Source: an uncultured Chloroflexota bacterium
Lineage (GTDB): Bacteria > Chloroflexota > Anaerolineae > Promineifilales > Promineifilaceae
Assembly: GCA_937958365.1 (NCBI GenBank)
Contig: CALFEW010000791.1
Location: 1-6,622, forward strand
DNA: 6,622 nt
Direction: 5' to 3'
The notes beneath the pieces are model-generated. The model did no database searches. It was not told the origin of the DNA and saw only the letters and a list, made by a program, of their open reading frames with translations. Position numbers and translations under genes: made by a program. Each line of letters starts with the position of its first letter. The stretch's first letter is position 1. Positions 5,893 through 6,622 of the stretch are shown piece after piece.

Positions 5893-5930
5893 GGTGCGAC
5901 GCACTTTTGGGAAGTGCGTCGCACCTCTTT
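5893..5930 (+). terminator. Hairpin terminator after the oxidoreductase operon
   Basis: GGTGCGACGCACTT (5893-5906) pairs perfectly over 14 bp with AAGTGCGTCGCACC (5912-5925) around the loop TTGGG, starting 6 nt after the stop codon. The downstream tract TCTTT is short, so intrinsic termination would be imperfect. The stem is unusually perfect and may also be a copy of a dispersed palindromic repeat. Confidence 0.65.
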
Positions 5931-5970
5931 CCCCGAGAGTGCCTGCTCAAATAAACGTCTGTAATGGACT

Positions 5971-5997
5971 ATAAAAGTGCGAAAGTTGGTCTTTCGC
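5971..5997 (-). terminator. Hairpin terminator after the small cysteine protein gene
   Basis: GCGAAAG (5979-5985) and CTTTCGC (5991-5997) form a perfect 7-bp stem with a 5-nt loop. On the minus strand it begins 24 nt after the stop codon at 6022 and is followed by ACTTTTAT, a usable T-rich tract. Together with the plus-strand hairpin at 5893 this insulates the two convergent units. Confidence 0.55.
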
Positions 5998-6021
5998 CCG
6001 GATAAGTTTGCCTGAAAATCG

Positions 6022-6249
6022 TTAGCCTAACTGGAAACGATCCACCTGTGGGTTCGTGAAAGCCCAATTGCAGGGCACGTCGGCCAGGTTGCAGGCGAAG
6101 TTGGCTGAGCATTTGCGGGCAATGACACGGAAAGGTTCGGTGTCTGGCAGCATATCTGCGGCATAGACACGTTGTTCCATGATGCTGGCTTCTTGTCCGA
6201 TTAACTCGCACCATTTCTTTTCAACAATGATCCATTTGGTTGTGGTCAT
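6022..6249 (-). CDS. Small cysteine-containing conserved hypothetical protein
   Basis: This 75-residue protein has no recognised function. Its start is strongly supported: GGAGG lies 5 nt before the ATG, and a terminator-like hairpin follows the stop. The N-terminal half is polar with a Trp-rich start (MTTTKWIIVEKKWCELIGQE). The second half contains RVIARKCSANFACNLADVPCNWAFTNPQVD (41-70), with C47, C53 and C60 spaced C-x5-C-x6-C, plus a fourth Cys at 14. The segment around the cysteines looks familiar from short hypothetical proteins of Chloroflexota, but that is memory, not a search. The cysteines could bind zinc or another metal. No signal peptide or membrane helix is seen, so it is probably cytoplasmic. 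It is monocistronic and divergent from hypA. A longer frame on the same strand (5969-6214) is a shadow. Confidence 0.75.
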   Translation of the reverse strand: MTTTKWIIVEKKWCELIGQEASIMEQRVYAADMLPDTEPFRVIARKCSANFACNLADVPCNWAFTNPQVDRFQLG

Positions 6250-6254
6250 TTTTG

Positions 6255-6259
6255 CCTCC
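6255..6259 (-). promoter_or_regulatory. Shine-Dalgarno for the small cysteine protein
   Basis: On the minus strand the leader reads CGGAGG, then CAAAA, then ATG. The GGAGG core sits at 5-nt spacing and chooses this frame over the overlapping ones. Confidence 0.75.
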
Positions 6260-6486
6260 GATTGGGTCGGCTGCCGTCTGAAGGCCGGGACGATTAGGCG
6301 TTGGCGACGTGCCGAGTGGGTAATACCAGGATGTGTTAAGGATAGCCAGTGTCAGGGGCGTCTGACAGTGCCTATTGTCACGTGATGGGGGGATGATGAT
6401 CACCTTGTCGGTATGACGGCGACAGGCGTTTTTGCCCTTTATGCCATGCCGTATGGTGACGTTCGCCTGAAAAAATGGGTGACATA

Positions 6487-6516
6487 TGGCATTGGAAACG
6501 GCCGTTTCCTGTGCCA
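6487..6516. promoter_or_regulatory. Near-perfect 30-bp inverted repeat upstream of hypA
   Basis: The core GGAAACGGCCGTTTCC (6494-6509) is a perfect 16-bp palindrome. It extends outward through one T-T mismatch and one G.T wobble to further complementary pairs, with TGGCA (6487-6491) matching TGCCA (6512-6516). The centre is ACGGCCGT and there is no spacer. It ends 44 bp before the hypA start. A weak promoter can be drawn around it: TTGGAA (6492-6497) and CACAAT (6515-6520), each 4/6, spaced 17 bp. An operator or a leader hairpin is plausible. Confidence 0.55.
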
Positions 6517-6560
6517 CAATTCGGTAGCCTGCCAGTCATTTGTCGGCAAGCGGTGAACTT

Positions 6561-6622
6561 ATGCACGAACTACCAATTGCGGAAAACATTCTGAACATCG
6601 CCGTAGAACATGCCGAGCGCGC
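6561..6622 (+). CDS. hypA: Hydrogenase maturation nickel metallochaperone HypA (5' end only)
   Basis: The window ends 20 codons and 2 bases into this gene. The translation begins MHELPIAENILNIAVEHAE, which closely matches the conserved HypA/HybF N-terminus (typically MHELS-[IL]-x-x-x-I-L-x-[IL]-[AV]-x-x-x-A). His2 and Glu3 of the invariant MHE triplet belong to the nickel site; the C-terminal zinc-binding cysteines lie outside the window. HypA delivers nickel, with HypB, to the large subunit of [NiFe]-hydrogenase, and in some bacteria to urease. GGTGA (6552-6556) at 4-nt spacing is a modest Shine-Dalgarno. The gene implies a hyp operon, and perhaps a [NiFe]-hydrogenase, to the right. It is too short here to check integrity. 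Confidence 0.88.
   Translation, partial: MHELPIAENILNIAVEHAER

Larger units (their letters stand above)
40..6505. repeat. Nine dispersed exact copies of the palindrome ACGGCCGT
   Basis: Exact copies lie at 40-47, 928-935, 1324-1331, 2411-2418, 3180-3187, 3265-3272, 4151-4158, 5848-5855 and 6498-6505. Seven are inside coding regions and use all three frames: Thr-Ala-Val (four times), Asn-Gly-Arg (twice) and Ile-Arg-Pro-Leu (once). Two are intergenic. Near-copies such as TCGGCCGT, GCGGCCGT and ACGGCCGC also occur. The span given covers the set; most of the DNA between copies is not repeat. Confidence 0.85.
6250..6560. other. 311-bp divergent spacer between the small protein gene and hypA
   Basis: No credible gene is seen here. 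The frames that cross it lack ribosome binding sites and run over the neighbouring gene. It contains the Shine-Dalgarno of the minus-strand gene (6255-6259), a short inverted repeat TGTCAG/CTGACA (6350-6355 and 6362-6367) with a 6-nt loop, the octamer palindrome TCACGTGA (6378-6385), and the 30-bp inverted repeat at 6487-6516. The rest shows nothing I can name. Confidence 0.65.

Noticed and set aside
5969..6214. Minus-strand frame of 81 codons overlapping the small cysteine protein
   Set aside because: It lacks a Shine-Dalgarno, whereas the 6022-6249 frame has an ideal one, and it runs through the terminator hairpin.
6378..6385. TCACGTGA palindrome
   Set aside because: A single 8-bp palindrome in a spacer without a second copy or a clear position relative to a promoter is not enough to call a site.
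6221..6517. Minus-strand frame of 98 codons in the hypA spacer
   Set aside because: It overlaps the start of the small cysteine protein and the 30-bp palindrome, with no family signal or ribosome binding site.

Overview
The window is moderately GC-rich bacterial DNA with seven protein genes, one of them cut by the right edge. Several features suggest an Anaerolineae-type member of the Chloroflexota: the protein types, spacers carrying short tandem heptamers and long imperfect inverted repeats, and an extreme over-use of the palindrome ACGGCCGT (nine exact copies). This placement is inference from style and recollection, not from a marker gene.

Left block, minus strand (about 12-2100). Transcription runs leftward from a small beta-repeat protein resembling the '4-fold beta flower' proteins, through a hotdog-fold acyl-CoA thioesterase that overlaps it by 4 bp, to a magnesium-chelatase subunit I type AAA+ ATPase. 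The first gene has a strong Shine-Dalgarno and a candidate -10 box inside a perfect 9-bp inverted repeat. A 64-bp spacer of heptamer repeats, able to form a hairpin, separates the thioesterase from the ATPase.

Divergent spacer (2046-2469). It holds no credible gene. It contains a roughly 107-bp imperfect inverted repeat that looks like a dispersed element, three tandem CCGAAAT units, and a plausible promoter with an overlapping palindrome that drives the plus-strand pair.

Central operon, plus strand (2470-5886). A GMC-family FAD oxidoreductase of the cholesterol-oxidase/long-chain-alcohol-oxidase type is followed after 3 bp by an NAD(P)-dependent aldehyde dehydrogenase. Both end in a hydrophobic helix and a few basic residues, so both look tail-anchored to the membrane. 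The simplest reading is a two-step pathway at the membrane that turns a hydrophobic alcohol into an aldehyde and then an acid. A 14-bp perfect hairpin closes the operon.

Right block (5940-6622). A small cysteine-containing hypothetical protein lies on the minus strand, with a strong ribosome binding site and its own hairpin terminator. It is divergent from the first 20 codons of hypA, the nickel metallochaperone for [NiFe]-hydrogenase maturation. The 311-bp spacer between them has a near-perfect 30-bp inverted repeat built around ACGGCCGT, in the likely hypA promoter area.

No RNA genes, CRISPR arrays, insertion sequences or phage genes were recognised. The most unusual signals are the ACGGCCGT over-representation in all reading frames, the paired tail-anchored oxidoreductases (the first with a CxxCxxCxxxC motif), and the inverted repeats placed over promoters.
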